Source: Pyropia yezoensis
Lineage: Eukaryota > Rhodophyta > Bangiophyceae > Bangiales > Bangiaceae
Reading direction: 5' to 3'
Assembly (NCBI GenBank): GCA_009829735.1
Contig: CM020620.1
Location: 8,820,545-8,884,544 of the forward strand
Length of the DNA stretch: 64,000 bases
Both the position numbers and the translations under genes were made by a program. Positions 63,401 to 64,000 of this stretch are shown one piece after another; the stretch's first letter is position 1; each line of letters opens with the position of its first letter. Under the pieces are notes generated by a model. It searched no databases. It saw only the letters and a program-made list of their open reading frames with translations, and had not been told where the DNA came from.

Positions 63401-64000
63401 CAATTGACCATCCCACAACTTGTGATATTGGTCCAAGAGGCGTTCAACTTGAACCCTCAACCTGGGGGGGACACCCTCCATGTTCACATGGGGTCGAGGA
63501 GAGGCGGCCGACTTGGCTTGATGCTTCTCCTTTCCGGACTTCGGGTCGCTACTTGCGCCCACGTTGAGGGTGACCGCTACTACCGGTCCCTCGTGTTGGT
63601 CGATATAGCCGAACTTGGCTCCCGACTTGAAGTACTTCGGCGTCGGGCTCAGGTTCATCACCTGGATCCTCCACGGGACTCCGGCTTTGGAGTCCATCGT
63701 GCCAAGGGCAACATGCACTTGGTGCTTGCGAGCAAGACGGGGGTGAGGGTGCACCATCCCGTTCCCCGTAAAATCAGTTACAACATCAACGTGCGCCACC
63801 GAGTTGGGGGGCAACGTGACTTTGCGGGCTAGACGCAGGGTAGCAGTAAACCCTTCCCTCACAGAGCAAACAGGCTTCGACTGTGAGACTGTCACAGGAG
63901 CCACAGACTTTCCCTTACCAAGGATGGGGATAGTCTCCCCATTCATCAACTTGACCCAGTACTCAGGGCCACAAATCAAAGGCACTTGTGTAACAACATA
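60478..64000 (-). CDS. pol: Pol of chromovirus B (RT, RNase H, integrase, chromodomain), one frameshift
   Basis: The first frame enters from beyond 64000 and runs to about 62490, covering the protease-RT linker and reverse transcriptase (FCIDYRKLNESTVKDSYPLP, LDCNAGYWHI, LPFGLCNAPATFQ and the catalytic VYLDD). A run of seven C (62482-62488 on the plus strand as G) shifts the frame; six would join it. The second frame (62478-60478) has RNase H (YILDVDASYDQLGCVLL, TELEGLAVVWAV and IRCDHRALQF), the integrase zinc finger H235, H242, C272 and C275, the catalytic D304, D364 and E400 (D-35-E spacing), and a C-terminal chromodomain (YVFDKFIDHGWDEDTD, then LRVRWFGCKAKDDTWEYVED). Apart from the homopolymer indel the protein is well preserved. 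Chromodomains direct integration to particular histone marks. The stop is 111 nt from the stop of the convergent accessory ORF. Confidence 0.9.

Larger units (their letters stand above)
57614..64000 (-). mobile_element. Ty3/gypsy chromovirus, copy B, inserted in element C; runs off the window
   Basis: Pol reads on the minus strand, so the LTR at 57614-58084 is its 3' LTR and a purine tract abuts it on the minus strand. Between pol and that LTR lies a long ORF on the opposite strand. The element interrupts pol of element C; its target duplication should be CGATG (57609-57613), repeated beyond 64000. Gag, protease and the 5' LTR lie outside the window. This is the better preserved member of the copy A family. 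Confidence 0.9.

Noticed and set aside
1-64000. CRISPR arrays, rRNA genes, operons or bacterial mobile elements
   Set aside because: No regularly spaced direct repeats, no rRNA-like sequence, and introns plus retrotransposons show eukaryotic nuclear DNA.

Overview
The window is nuclear DNA from a eukaryote with a very GC-rich genome. It shows spliceosomal GT-AG introns, eukaryote-only protein families (RBR ubiquitin ligase, malectin domains, secreted trypsin) and LTR, tyrosine-recombinase and hAT/Harbinger transposons. It lacks operons and ribosome binding sites. High GC, Ala/Gly/Pro-rich proteins, very few introns, long C or G homopolymers and a copper ATPase with a presequence-like N-terminus suggest a photosynthetic alga. 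A bangiophyte red alga (Porphyra/Pyropia type) is my best guess, made from general character and not from a match.

Layout. 1-2233: C-rich low-complexity DNA. 2239-7838: a decayed Ty3/gypsy chromovirus (copy A) with CCCTC target duplications; it holds an integrase fragment, a broken antisense ORF and a nested solo LTR with its own GCCTC duplications. 7839-11473: a palindrome with 1.1-kb arms around another Ty3/gypsy pol remnant. 12622-18050: a DIRS/PAT-like tyrosine-recombinase retrotransposon (ORF1, RT-RNase H-methyltransferase, recombinase) with direct rather than inverted terminal repeats. 18262-20724: a segment bounded by 28-bp inverted repeats and filled with trinucleotide repeats.

22.7-47.6 kb is the gene island: a secreted protein (+), an RBR E3 ligase (-), a spliced trypsin-malectin fusion (-), a decayed second trypsin (+), a multi-pass membrane protein (-), a P1B-type copper ATPase (+) and a probable organelle-targeted single-pass membrane protein (-). 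A 1.8-kb palindrome (44311-46140) lies between the last two. These genes do not form an obvious pathway. Several are secreted or membrane proteins.

49-64 kb is again transposon-rich: a 907-bp hAT-type element with CCAGGGTA duplications, a PIF/Harbinger transposase remnant, a solo LTR with CTTGC duplications, and a Ty3/gypsy element (C) with intact gag and a likely -1 frameshift to pol. Element C is cut inside pol by copy B of the copy-A family. Copy B carries a full-length 647-aa antisense ORF between pol and the 3' LTR. That ORF, kept in two copies with the same 111-nt gap to pol, is the most interesting unexplained component here.
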